DNA of 7,079 nucleotides from Bacillota bacterium. Lineage in GTDB: Bacteria > Bacillota > Limnochordia > Limnochordales > ZCTH02-B6. The stretch lies in the NCBI GenBank assembly GCA_017578085.1, contig PKQR01000114.1, positions 1 through 7,079 of the forward strand, read 5' to 3'. This document shows, one piece after another, positions 1 to 6,363 of this stretch. The first letter of the stretch is position 1. Every line of letters starts with the position of its first letter. Position numbers and translations under genes: made by a program. Under the pieces are notes generated by a model that made no database searches, was not told the DNA's origin, and worked only from the letters and a program-made list of their open reading frames with translations.

Positions 1-605
1 TCATGGCCCGCTGGCTTTCGAGCCGGGCGCCGGGAGCGACGGTATATGTCATCGGCGAACCGCCCCTGCTGGATGAGCTCCGCCGCGCCGGCCTCACCGT
101 GCTCGAGGACCCCACGGGCCGGTACGAGCAGGTCCAATACGTCATCGCGGCCTTTGACCGCACGTTTGACTACCGGAAGCTCGACCATGCCCTGCAGGCT
201 ATTCGGCGGGGTGCCCGCTTTGTGGCGACCAACGCGGACCGCACGTGCCCGGTGGAAGGCGGCGAGATCCCCGACGCCGCCGGCGTCATCGGCGCCATCG
301 AGGGTGTTACCGGCAAGCAGGTGGAGGCGGTCACGGGGAAACCGAGCCCCATCATGGTGGAGACGGTCTTGAGCCACCTGGGCCTCGCGGCCGAGGCTTG
401 CCTGATGGTGGGCGACCGCTTGGAAACCGACATGCTCATGGGACTCCGGGCCGGCATGGGCACAGCCTTGGTGCTCACCGGCGTCACCCGTCCGGAGCAT
501 CTGCCCCACCCGGAAATCCGCCCGCATTTTGTTTTGGAGAGCGTCGGGGCCATCGCGGACGCTTTGTCGGCATCCCCACCCGGATTCCACTCAAGGCCGC
601 GTTGA
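1..605 (+). CDS. HAD-IIA family phosphatase (NagD/p-nitrophenylphosphatase type), 5' truncated by window edge
   Basis: This is the C-terminal ~200 residues of a HAD superfamily subclass IIA hydrolase, a family normally about 260 residues long. The family removes phosphate from small phosphorylated metabolites in the cytoplasm, using an aspartyl-phosphate intermediate and Mg2+. Visible here are the end of the first core segment (YVIGEPPLLDELRRAG), the C2 cap region, the motif III lysine in VTGKPSPIM (about residue 112 of the visible part), and the motif IV metal-binding acids in MVGDRLETDM (about 136-145), followed by GLRAGMGTALVLTGVT. The nucleophile motif DxDGT and motif II must lie left of position 1. 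The first in-frame ATG at position 3 is internal and should not be taken as the start. The gene ends in TGA at 603-605. Candidate substrates include glycol, glycerol or sugar phosphates; the sequence does not decide which. The downstream neighbour glpD makes a glycerol-phosphate link possible but unproven, because an attenuator separates them. Confidence 0.88.
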   Translation, partial: MARWLSSRAPGATVYVIGEPPLLDELRRAGLTVLEDPTGRYEQVQYVIAAFDRTFDYRKLDHALQAIRRGARFVATNADRTCPVEGGEIPDAAGVIGAIEGVTGKQVEAVTGKPSPIMVETVLSHLGLAAEACLMVGDRLETDMLMGLRAGMGTALVLTGVTRPEHLPHPEIRPHFVLESVGAIADALSASPPGFHSRPR

Positions 606-611
606 CAGCCC

Positions 612-649
612 GGTTCAATGCCACAGACGGGGTTCAATCCCGCAGACGG
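612..649. repeat. 19-bp tandem direct repeat, two copies
   Basis: Two abutting 19-base units lie at 612-630 (GGTTCAATGCCACAGACGG) and 631-649 (GGTTCAATCCCGCAGACGG). They agree at 17 of 19 positions. A partial third echo, CCGCAGAC, appears at 679-686. The pair begins six bases after the phosphatase stop codon and lies about 50 bases upstream of the glpD promoter candidate. It could be an operator for a dimer binding direct repeats, or a chance slippage duplication. Confidence 0.6.
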
Positions 650-698
650 GCGCGCCGGCATAACCCGCTGCAGGAGAGCCGCAGACCCCGGCGAAATG

Positions 699-707
699 TG
701 TTATTAT
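699..707 (+). promoter_or_regulatory. Candidate extended -10 promoter for glpD
   Basis: TG at 699-700 is followed by one base and then TATTAT (702-707), which matches the TATAAT consensus at five of six positions. It sits in the only AT-rich patch (694-711) of an otherwise very GC-rich gap. No convincing -35 box is found 16-18 bases upstream, which is tolerable for an extended -10 promoter. Transcription would begin near 713-715 and give a leader of about 150 bases before the glpD start. Assignment is by consensus only. Confidence 0.4.
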
Positions 708-712
708 TAATG

Positions 713-848
713 CCGGACGGGGAACCGTCCCCCGGCGGGTCGTCCATGCGGCGAGCCGGTACAAGTAGATACGTTCCGGGTCGGAGATGAGGAGAGCCCG
801 GGCCAAGCGCTGGCGAGTTGCCAGGGTTTGGCGCGGGCTTTTTTCATT
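713..848 (+). promoter_or_regulatory. Structured glpD mRNA leader with probable attenuator
   Basis: The leader starts with a six-pair hairpin, GGACGG (715-720) against CCGTCC (725-730), closed by a GGAA loop of the GNRA type; CC 713-714 can add pairs to GG 734-735 across a CCC bulge. Further down, CCGGG (776-780) can pair with CCCGG (797-801), around the purine-rich loop TCGGAGATGAGGAGAG. This second hairpin uses bases of the left arm of the terminator at 795-844, so the two structures exclude each other. In Bacillus subtilis, GlpP bound to glycerol 3-phosphate antiterminates at the glpD leader. The same control here is inferred from layout; no glpP gene is in the window and I could not compare the sequence with known GlpP leaders. 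Confidence 0.55.
795..844 (+). terminator. Strong intrinsic terminator in the glpD leader
   Basis: The left arm 795-814 pairs with the right arm 820-839 over 20 positions. The exceptions are two G-G mismatches, and one pair is G-U. The loop is GAGTT and six T residues follow (839-844). The T run ends five bases before the glpD ribosome-binding site, so it sits inside the transcript of the next gene rather than just behind the phosphatase gene, whose stop lies 190 bases upstream. That position suggests regulated read-through into glpD. It could also simply end the upstream phosphatase transcript. Confidence 0.85.
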
Positions 849-854
849 GGGGAG
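849..854 (+). promoter_or_regulatory. glpD: Ribosome-binding site of glpD
   Basis: GGGGAG lies eight bases before the ATG at 863 but only two before the in-frame ATG at 857, so it favours 863 as the true start. An earlier in-frame TTG at 818 lies inside the terminator stem and has no ribosome site in front. Confidence 0.7.
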
Positions 855-862
855 CGATGAGC

Positions 863-2491
863 ATGCAGCGGGACCAGATGCTGCGCCAGCTGGCCGATGA
901 AACCTTTGACCTGTTGATCATTGGCGGCGGCATCACGGGCGTCGGCGTCGCCCGGGAGGCCACCCGCCGGGGCATCCGCACCGCCTTGGTGGAACAGCGG
1001 GACTTCGCCTGGGGAACCAGCAGCCGTTCCACCAAGCTCATCCACGGGGGCCTGCGCTACTTGCGCAACTTGGAGTTCGGGCTCGTCCGCGAATCGGTGG
1101 TCGAGCGGCAGAAGCTCCTGCGCATGGCGCCGCACCTGGTGCACCCGCTGCCCTTCGTGTTTCCCGTCTACACGGGCGACCCGGATCCGTTGTGGATGCT
1201 CAAGATCGGCTTGATGATGTATGACTGGTTCAGCGGCAAGGACACGCAGATCCCCCACCGCATGGCGCGGGGCAAGGCGGTCCTACAGTGGGAACCGCTG
1301 CTCAAGCAAGATGGGCTTGTGGGCGCGGGCATCTACCAGGACTGCGCTACCGATGACGCGCGGCTCACCATCGAGGTGCTCCAGTCGGCGGTCCAGTGGG
1401 GCGCCGTGGCGGCCAACTACGCGGCCGTCACCGGCTTCCGCCACGACGCCAGCGGGAAGCTCGAAGCGGTGGAGGTGGAAGACACCCTCACCGGCCAGCG
1501 CTTCCCCATCCGAGCCAAGCGGGTGCTCAGCGCCTGCGGCCCTTGGGCCGACATCGTGAGGCGGATGGACGATCCGTCGGCGCCCCCTCTCTTGCGCCTG
1601 ACCAAGGGGGTGCACATCGCCGTCCGGCGGGAGCGGCTGCCCCTGACCAACGCCGTCACCATGAGGGGCACCGACGGGCGCATCATGTTCGCCATCCCCA
1701 GCGGCGCCTTCACTTACCTGGGCACGACGGACACCGACTACTCCGGCAGGCCCGAAGACGTGCGGGTCGAGCGTGAGGACGTGGAGTACATCCTCAAAGC
1801 TGCCCACAAGAACTTCCCCGGGGTAAAGCTTGGCTTTGACGACGTGGTCAGCGCCTGGGCCGGCCTGCGGCCGCTGGTGCGCAGCCAAGCGGCCGACCCC
1901 AGCGCCGTCTCCCGGGGTTATGAGCTGTTCCCCAGTGCTTCGGGCCTCGTCACCGTCGCCGGCGGCAAGCTGACCGCCTTCCGGGCCATGGCCAGCCACA
2001 TCGTGGATTACCTCTTCCCCGCCACCAAGCGGGCGCAAGGGACGGCTCCCAGCGACGAGCCGCTTCCCGGTGCGACCAAGGAACCGGTCGCCAATGATAT
2101 CGTCGCCGCCATCGCCAAGGCCACCGGCGAACCAGAGGCGGAGGTGGTCCGCGTGGCGCAGCGCTACGGCCGCCGCTTTGCCCCCATGTGGGAGCAGCTC
2201 AAAGCCGACGGCGCCCTCAACGGCGGCGATCCGCTGCTGGCCTGGCGACTGTTGCAGCTGCGCCAGGCGGTGGAGCACGAGATGGCCGTGCGCCTTGAGG
2301 ACGTGGTGGCCCGCCGCACGAGCCTCCTGCTCTTCAGCCAGGACAACGGCCAGCGCCACCTGGCAGCCCTTGGTCAGGCCATGGGCCAGATGCTTCGGTG
2401 GAGTGAGTCGCGCATCGCCGCGGAAATCGACCAGTGCCGCCAGCGGGTGCGCGAGATGTTTGCCTGGAAAGAAGGTGCTGGGCAAGCCTAG
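863..2491 (+). CDS. glpD: Aerobic-type glycerol-3-phosphate dehydrogenase (FAD, quinone-linked)
   Basis: GlpD oxidises sn-glycerol 3-phosphate to dihydroxyacetone phosphate at the inner face of the membrane and passes electrons through FAD to the quinone pool. It links glycerol and lipid-glycerol use to glycolysis and respiration. With the ATG at 863 the protein has 542 residues, close to the ~555 of Bacillus GlpD. The N-terminal Rossmann motif GGGITG (21-26) binds FAD. It is followed by the family signature GTSSRSTKLIHGGLRYL (51-67), GTTDTDY (about 287-293), AGLRPL (about 333-338) and the second FAD-contacting stretch VAGGKLTAFR (about 365-374). The C-terminal DAO_C helical domain (about 395-535) contains RLEDVVARRTSL. 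No transmembrane helix is evident, as expected for a peripheral enzyme. No glpF or glpK is adjacent on the visible side. The attenuator in front implies control by substrate supply. It converges with the c-di-GMP genes. Confidence 0.96.
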   Translation: MQRDQMLRQLADETFDLLIIGGGITGVGVAREATRRGIRTALVEQRDFAWGTSSRSTKLIHGGLRYLRNLEFGLVRESVVERQKLLRMAPHLVHPLPFVFPVYTGDPDPLWMLKIGLMMYDWFSGKDTQIPHRMARGKAVLQWEPLLKQDGLVGAGIYQDCATDDARLTIEVLQSAVQWGAVAANYAAVTGFRHDASGKLEAVEVEDTLTGQRFPIRAKRVLSACGPWADIVRRMDDPSAPPLLRLTKGVHIAVRRERLPLTNAVTMRGTDGRIMFAIPSGAFTYLGTTDTDYSGRPEDVRVEREDVEYILKAAHKNFPGVKLGFDDVVSAWAGLRPLVRSQAADPSAVSRGYELFPSASGLVTVAGGKLTAFRAMASHIVDYLFPATKRAQGTAPSDEPLPGATKEPVANDIVAAIAKATGEPEAEVVRVAQRYGRRFAPMWEQLKADGALNGGDPLLAWRLLQLRQAVEHEMAVRLEDVVARRTSLLLFSQDNGQRHLAALGQAMGQMLRWSESRIAAEIDQCRQRVREMFAWKEGAGQA

Positions 2492-2543
2492 CAAGGACGG
2501 CGCCGGGCCGGGCGAAGGTGCCGGGCTGGGCGGAACGCCTGCA

Positions 2544-2567
2544 AAGGCCCCACGCCCTCTGGGCCTT
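2544..2567. terminator. Weak bidirectional terminator hairpin between convergent genes
   Basis: AAGGCCC (2544-2550) and GGGCCTT (2561-2567) form a perfect seven-pair stem around a ten-base loop. It lies between the glpD stop (2491) and the stop of the HD-GYP gene (2570). T runs are poor in both directions (TTCT rightward, CTTTG leftward), so efficiency is doubtful. The placement between two converging genes is the main support. Confidence 0.4.
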
Positions 2568-4238
2568 CTACCACCCGCGCCAGAGGGGAAGCACGCCGGG
2601 CGCCGACACCCCGCCGGCTGCCTCGAACGCCGCAAAGGGCGACCGGTCCAACTCCCCGCGCCGCACCGCCTCCAGGACATCAGGTTCGATGGACAGCAGG
2701 ACGTCGGCGCAATCAGGGCAAAACTGCTTGCCGCGCCACTTGGCCACTTCCATCCGGGCTTCCTCGATGGTACGGGCCGCCCTGTAGGGGCGATCGGTGG
2801 TCATCACGTCAAACGCGTCGGCCACGGCCAGAAGGCGTGCCTCGAGCGAGATATCGCGGCTCGCGAGCCCATCTGGGTAGCCAAGGCCGTCGAAGCGCTC
2901 GTGGTGGTGGCGCACCATGTCCAAAGCGATCGGGAACTGGGCCAAGGGAGCCTTGAGCATCTCGTAGCCGATGACGGGGTGGGTCTTGACCACCTCGTAC
3001 TCCTCGGGGGTCAACCGCCCCGGTTTCAGCAAGATGCTGTCCGAGATCCCGATCTTGCCTACGTCGTGAAGCGCTGCTCCCAGCACGACCTCTTCGATGC
3101 GGCCGGGGGTATGGCCGATGCGGTCGAGCAAGAGCAGCGTGTAGGTGACCACCCGGCGGGAATGGGCCACCGTCTCGTAATCCCGCACTTCCAGGGCGGT
3201 CAAGAGCCCCCGGACCATGCCAAAGTAGGACGAGCGGAGGACGTCGAGGCGCGTCGCGTTTTGCAGGGCGATGGCGCCGAATTTGGTAAAGAGGTCCAGG
3301 ATCTGCCGCTCTTCCTCCGTGAACCGGTGCCGCTGGTACCACCCCACGGCCGTGATGACGCAGCCGTTGTCCACCGGCTGCGGGTGGCACACGACGGTCC
3401 CCAGGCGCACCGGACGCACCAGTTGCATCGTCGGCGGAAACTCAAAGTCCACATGCACGGCCGTCTGATTGGTCTCCAAGGCCTGCCGGCACGGGGAGCT
3501 CATCACCCGCGGGGGCGGTGCGGCAAACAGCCCGTCGCTCTGGAAAAACTGGGTATTGCCGTCCTTGTCCACCAGCGACAGCCATACCACGTCCACACGC
3601 AGCAATTGCTTGAGCCCGTCGGCGATGGCTGCGAACACCTGCTGCGGGTCGGTGCGCCCCACGAGCTGCTGCACTAGGTGCTGCGCCCGCCGCTGCAGCT
3701 GCCATGCTGACTCCTGCGCGTGGTAGAGGCGCGCGGTTTCCAAGATGGACGCGGCCGTCCGGGCCACTTCTTGGACGATCCGGATTTGTTCCTGCGTTGG
3801 GCGCTTGGCGGTCCCATGGTAGGTGGCAAAGGTGCCGATCACGTGGCCGTCGCTGTCCACGAGCGGCACCGACCACGTGGACTCGATGCCGGCGGCGCGG
3901 GCCCTTTCCCGGAACCCCTCGGTGGCGGGATCGTCGAGGCTCTCCGCCACGACGACCTGTCCTGTGGCGGCGGCCCGCCCGCACACCCCGCACGGGACGG
4001 TGTTGCCGATGGGGATCTCGCGCGCCGACTCCAGCCACTCAGGCGGGAGCCCGATGGCGGCCCTCAACACCAGCCGCTCGCCGCCGGGATCGGTCAGGTA
4101 GAGGGAGTTCATGTGGGTGCCGCACAGGCCGGCGACGAGGCCCACAAGCTCCTGGAAAAAACGTTCCGTGCCCGCCTGAAAAAGCTCCTTGGGCCGGTAG
4201 GAGCGAATACGTGCCAGTACTTCCTCCAGTTCCAACAA
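2568..4238 (-). CDS. GAF-GAF-HD-GYP protein, probable c-di-GMP phosphodiesterase
   Basis: The 556-residue cytoplasmic protein has two N-terminal GAF sensor domains (about 20-170 and 185-335) and a C-terminal HD-GYP domain (about 340-515). No signal peptide or membrane segment is seen. HD-GYP enzymes hydrolyse cyclic di-GMP to pGpG or GMP at a two- or three-metal site. All expected residues are visible: E355 and H359 in YETVAHS, H391-D392 and K395 in LHDVGKIGI, H420 in THPVIG, H445-H446 in HHHERFDGLGYP (G453-Y454-P455 is the GYP), and D474 in AVADAFD. E355, four residues before H359, is typical of the three-metal subclass. Unusual are two Cys pairs: C83/C86 in the first GAF, and C507/C510 in QFCPDC, where the family usually has QFDP. 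The start is TTG at 4238, preceded by AGGGAGGT; the next codon is also TTG and could serve instead. The gene lies 40 bases behind the GGDEF gene and is probably co-transcribed. The ligand sensed by the GAF domains is unknown. Confidence 0.93.
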   Translation of the reverse strand: MLELEEVLARIRSYRPKELFQAGTERFFQELVGLVAGLCGTHMNSLYLTDPGGERLVLRAAIGLPPEWLESAREIPIGNTVPCGVCGRAAATGQVVVAESLDDPATEGFRERARAAGIESTWSVPLVDSDGHVIGTFATYHGTAKRPTQEQIRIVQEVARTAASILETARLYHAQESAWQLQRRAQHLVQQLVGRTDPQQVFAAIADGLKQLLRVDVVWLSLVDKDGNTQFFQSDGLFAAPPPRVMSSPCRQALETNQTAVHVDFEFPPTMQLVRPVRLGTVVCHPQPVDNGCVITAVGWYQRHRFTEEERQILDLFTKFGAIALQNATRLDVLRSSYFGMVRGLLTALEVRDYETVAHSRRVVTYTLLLLDRIGHTPGRIEEVVLGAALHDVGKIGISDSILLKPGRLTPEEYEVVKTHPVIGYEMLKAPLAQFPIALDMVRHHHERFDGLGYPDGLASRDISLEARLLAVADAFDVMTTDRPYRAARTIEEARMEVAKWRGKQFCPDCADVLLSIEPDVLEAVRRGELDRSPFAAFEAAGGVSAPGVLPLWRGW

Positions 4239-4243
4239 CGACG

Positions 4244-4251
4244 ACCTCCCT
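4244..4251 (-). promoter_or_regulatory. Strong ribosome-binding site of the GAF-GAF-HD-GYP gene
   Basis: On the minus strand AGGGAGGT is followed by five bases and then TTG TTG. The GGAGG core is six bases from the first TTG and nine from the second, so both are possible starts. The site lies in the 40-base gap after the upstream stop codon, which allows independent initiation on a shared transcript. Confidence 0.75.
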
Positions 4252-4265
4252 GTCTTCGCGCCCCC

Positions 4266-4285
4266 GGGTCAGAATGGGTCAGAAG
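4266..4285. repeat. 10-base tandem repeat at the stop codon of the GGDEF gene
   Basis: GGGTCAGAA occurs at 4266-4274 and again at 4276-4284, with a ten-base period. On the minus strand each copy carries a TGA; the one at 4281-4279 is the actual stop of the upstream gene. It looks like a small slippage duplication without evident function. Confidence 0.5.
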
Positions 4286-6348
4286 CTGTGTAGGGGCGCC
4301 GCGGCTACCTCCTGCAGCCGGTCCCATGCTCGGGCAAATTCGCCTGCCATGGACAAGAAAACGTCAACCAAGGCCGGCTCAAACTGCCGCCCCGCCTGGG
4401 AGCGGATATATTCTACCGCGTCCGCGTGCGGCCAGGGGCCCTTGTCCGGACGCTCCGAGCGCAAGGCGTCGTACACGTCCGCGATGGCCACAAGCCGCGC
4501 CTCCAGCGGAATCGCCTCGCCCGCCAGGCCATCGGGATAGCCCGAACCGTCCCAGTGCTCATGGTGGCTGCGGGCGATGGCGATCGCGGTTTCAAGAAAT
4601 TGGTTGGGCCACGCCTGCGGCGGATCGCCGATGGTGGCGGCCCGCAAGAGCTCCGCCCCGGCCACTGTGTGGTGGCGGAGCAGCACCGTCTCATCGGGCG
4701 TCAGCGGCGTCGCCTTGTTGAGCACCTCCGGCGGGATGGCGACTTTGCCCACATCCAGCAAAATCGAAGCCTGTACGATCATTCGCGCCCAGCTGGACCC
4801 GTGCAGTTGCGGGTACGGCCCCTGTCCCGCCGCGTCCACGAGGATCCGGGTCAGCTCCCGGATGCGTTCGAGGCGCATGCGGCTCCCGCCGTGGTGGATC
4901 TCCGCAGCCAAGGCCAGCGGGTACGCCAGCGCCTCCCGGTTGAGGCCCCAGTCCAGCACCTCAGGGAACGGCGGCCGGCCTGCGGCCATCTCCGTCGTCA
5001 CATCCCGGCTGATGCCCACATAGCCGACCAGCCCCCCGCGGCGGTCGACGATCTTGGTAATGGCCAAAGAGGCGAGCCACAGCTCGCCGGAACGCCTGCG
5101 GTTGATGACGTGGCCGCGCCAAGCTCCCAGCGCGTGCAGGTCCATCCACATATCCCGGTACACTTGCCGGGGCGTCTTGCCCGAGGCGACCAGGCTCGGC
5201 CGCTTGCCCAGCCACTCCCGCGCGGAGTAACCCGAGAGGCGCTCATACGCCGGGTTCACGTACAGCACGCTCAGGTCCGGGTCGGTGATGATGATGCCAT
5301 CAGGGCTGTTGGTGAGCCATCCTTCAAAGAAACCGGCCGGCAGTCGCCCCTGCGCTGTGCCTTTGCTGGTGAGGGCCAGCGCCACCCGCCGGCGCTTGTA
5401 CTGGTACATCCGCTGGTCGGCCGCTTGAATGAGAGCGGGCAAATCGCGCCCGTCCTCCGGCCACAGGGCGATGCCTATCGAGAGCGTGGGCCGGGGAGGC
5501 GGTAAGTGTTCCACGTGCCGCCGCACTTCCCGGACGATCCGCGACCTGAGCTGAGCGGCCTGGTCGCGCCCGGCGCCGGGCACCACCAGCAGGAACTCAT
5601 CGCCCCCGTAGCGGGCGACGACCGTGCCGGGCTCGGCCACCCGGCGCAATAGCCGCGCCAGGTCCCGCAGGAAATCGTCGCCTGCCAGGTGCCCCCGGGT
5701 ATCGTTCATGGCCTTAAAGCCATCTAGGTCCGCGAACAAAAGCGCGCCCCGGGGCCGCTGCGCGCACACCTCCCACCGGCGCAAAAGCCCCGCCCGGTTC
5801 AAGAGCCCCGTCAGCGGATCCAGCTCCCGCGACTTGTTCACATGAAACAGCGTGATGTTGAGGATCGTGTAATCCGTGAGCTTCCGCAGAAACCGCCGGG
5901 TTTCCCCGTCCAGCTGCCGCGGCGTGCGCCAGGCAAACAAGAGCTGCCCCGAGAACTCCCCATCCCGGACCAGCGGCGCCATGAAGCCGCACAGCAAGCC
6001 GAGGCTAAAGGCATATTCCCGGAAACCGGGCCTAATGTATTCAGCCGTGCGCAAGTCGGGACAAAAAAAGCCGTCGCTCACGTTCAGCCAACGGTCGTAA
6101 TCTTCCTGGGTGAGAGGCTCGCCCCCGGTTTCGGGTGCGATGAGCTGCACTCCCTCGTCCGTGGCGACGGCACGGGTATGGATGTGCCCCTCCAGCCACC
6201 AGAGGATCACGGCATCGCAGTCGACATGGCGCTGCAGCGTTTGGACCAAGCTGGTGAGGAAGTCCTCTTCCTGCCGGGACTTGAGGATCTCCTCACCCAT
6301 GGCGCACAGGGCGTCGAGCATGTCAATGTTACGCCGGCCGGACTCCAT
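4279..6348 (-). CDS. GAF-GGDEF-PAS-HD-GYP protein, probable diguanylate cyclase with degenerate HD-GYP domain
   Basis: From the ATG at 6348 the protein has 689 residues and no membrane segment. Domains in order are a GAF-like sensor (about 8-170), GGDEF (about 175-325), PAS (about 340-455) and a HD-GYP-like domain (about 470-675). GGDEF domains make cyclic di-GMP from two GTP; DPLTGLLNR (177-185), FADLDGFKAMND and RYGGDEF (GGDEF at 248-252) are intact. The RxxD inhibitory site that normally stands just before RYGGDEF reads EPGT (239-242), so product inhibition is probably absent. In the HD-GYP domain the HD pair reads L531-D532 (ILLDVGKVAIP), and the first ligand His also appears lost (R492 by alignment), whereas H560, HHEHWDGSGYPDGL (595-608) and D624 remain. 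I infer that it makes c-di-GMP and that the HD-GYP part is regulatory or binding. An upstream in-frame TTG at 6405 would add 19 residues but has no ribosome site. It is the first gene of a two-gene operon. Confidence 0.92.
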   Translation of the reverse strand: MESGRRNIDMLDALCAMGEEILKSRQEEDFLTSLVQTLQRHVDCDAVILWWLEGHIHTRAVATDEGVQLIAPETGGEPLTQEDYDRWLNVSDGFFCPDLRTAEYIRPGFREYAFSLGLLCGFMAPLVRDGEFSGQLLFAWRTPRQLDGETRRFLRKLTDYTILNITLFHVNKSRELDPLTGLLNRAGLLRRWEVCAQRPRGALLFADLDGFKAMNDTRGHLAGDDFLRDLARLLRRVAEPGTVVARYGGDEFLLVVPGAGRDQAAQLRSRIVREVRRHVEHLPPPRPTLSIGIALWPEDGRDLPALIQAADQRMYQYKRRRVALALTSKGTAQGRLPAGFFEGWLTNSPDGIIITDPDLSVLYVNPAYERLSGYSAREWLGKRPSLVASGKTPRQVYRDMWMDLHALGAWRGHVINRRRSGELWLASLAITKIVDRRGGLVGYVGISRDVTTEMAAGRPPFPEVLDWGLNREALAYPLALAAEIHHGGSRMRLERIRELTRILVDAAGQGPYPQLHGSSWARMIVQASILLDVGKVAIPPEVLNKATPLTPDETVLLRHHTVAGAELLRAATIGDPPQAWPNQFLETAIAIARSHHEHWDGSGYPDGLAGEAIPLEARLVAIADVYDALRSERPDKGPWPHADAVEYIRSQAGRQFEPALVDVFLSMAGEFARAWDRLQEVAAAPLHSF

Positions 6349-6355
6349 GCCGCAA

Positions 6356-6361
6356 CCCCTC
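6356..6361 (-). promoter_or_regulatory. Ribosome-binding site deciding the start of the GGDEF/HD-GYP gene
   Basis: On the minus strand an AGGGG core (GAGGGG region) lies seven bases before the ATG at 6348-6346. The alternative in-frame ATG at 6363 has only a close-set AGAAAGGGA in front, and the TTG at 6405 has none, so 6348 is preferred. Confidence 0.6.
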
Positions 6362-6363
6362 AT

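Noticed and set aside
818..862. Upstream extension of glpD from TTG at 818 or ATG at 857
   Set aside because: TTG 818 lies in the terminator stem and encodes PGFGAGFFHW, unlike GlpD N-termini. ATG 857 is only two bases from GGGGAG, while 863 has normal spacing.
2502..2533. Imperfect direct repeat GCCGGGCCGGGCG / GCCGGGCTGGGCG after the glpD stop
   Set aside because: It is short, low in complexity and expected by chance in such GC-rich sequence.
1283..2680. Minus-strand open frame of 465 codons across glpD
   Set aside because: It is antisense to a clear GlpD, with Gly/Pro/Arg-rich composition and no recognisable domain.
2070..3677. Plus-strand open frame of 535 codons opposite the HD-GYP gene and the end of glpD
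   Set aside because: It overlaps two well-recognised genes, its product is a low-complexity Arg/Pro/Ala/His-rich sequence with no family resemblance, and it starts inside glpD. High GC explains it.
4426..5505. Plus-strand open frame of 359 codons opposite the GGDEF/HD-GYP gene
   Set aside because: It is a shadow of the minus-strand gene; composition is Arg/Pro-rich and no motif is seen.
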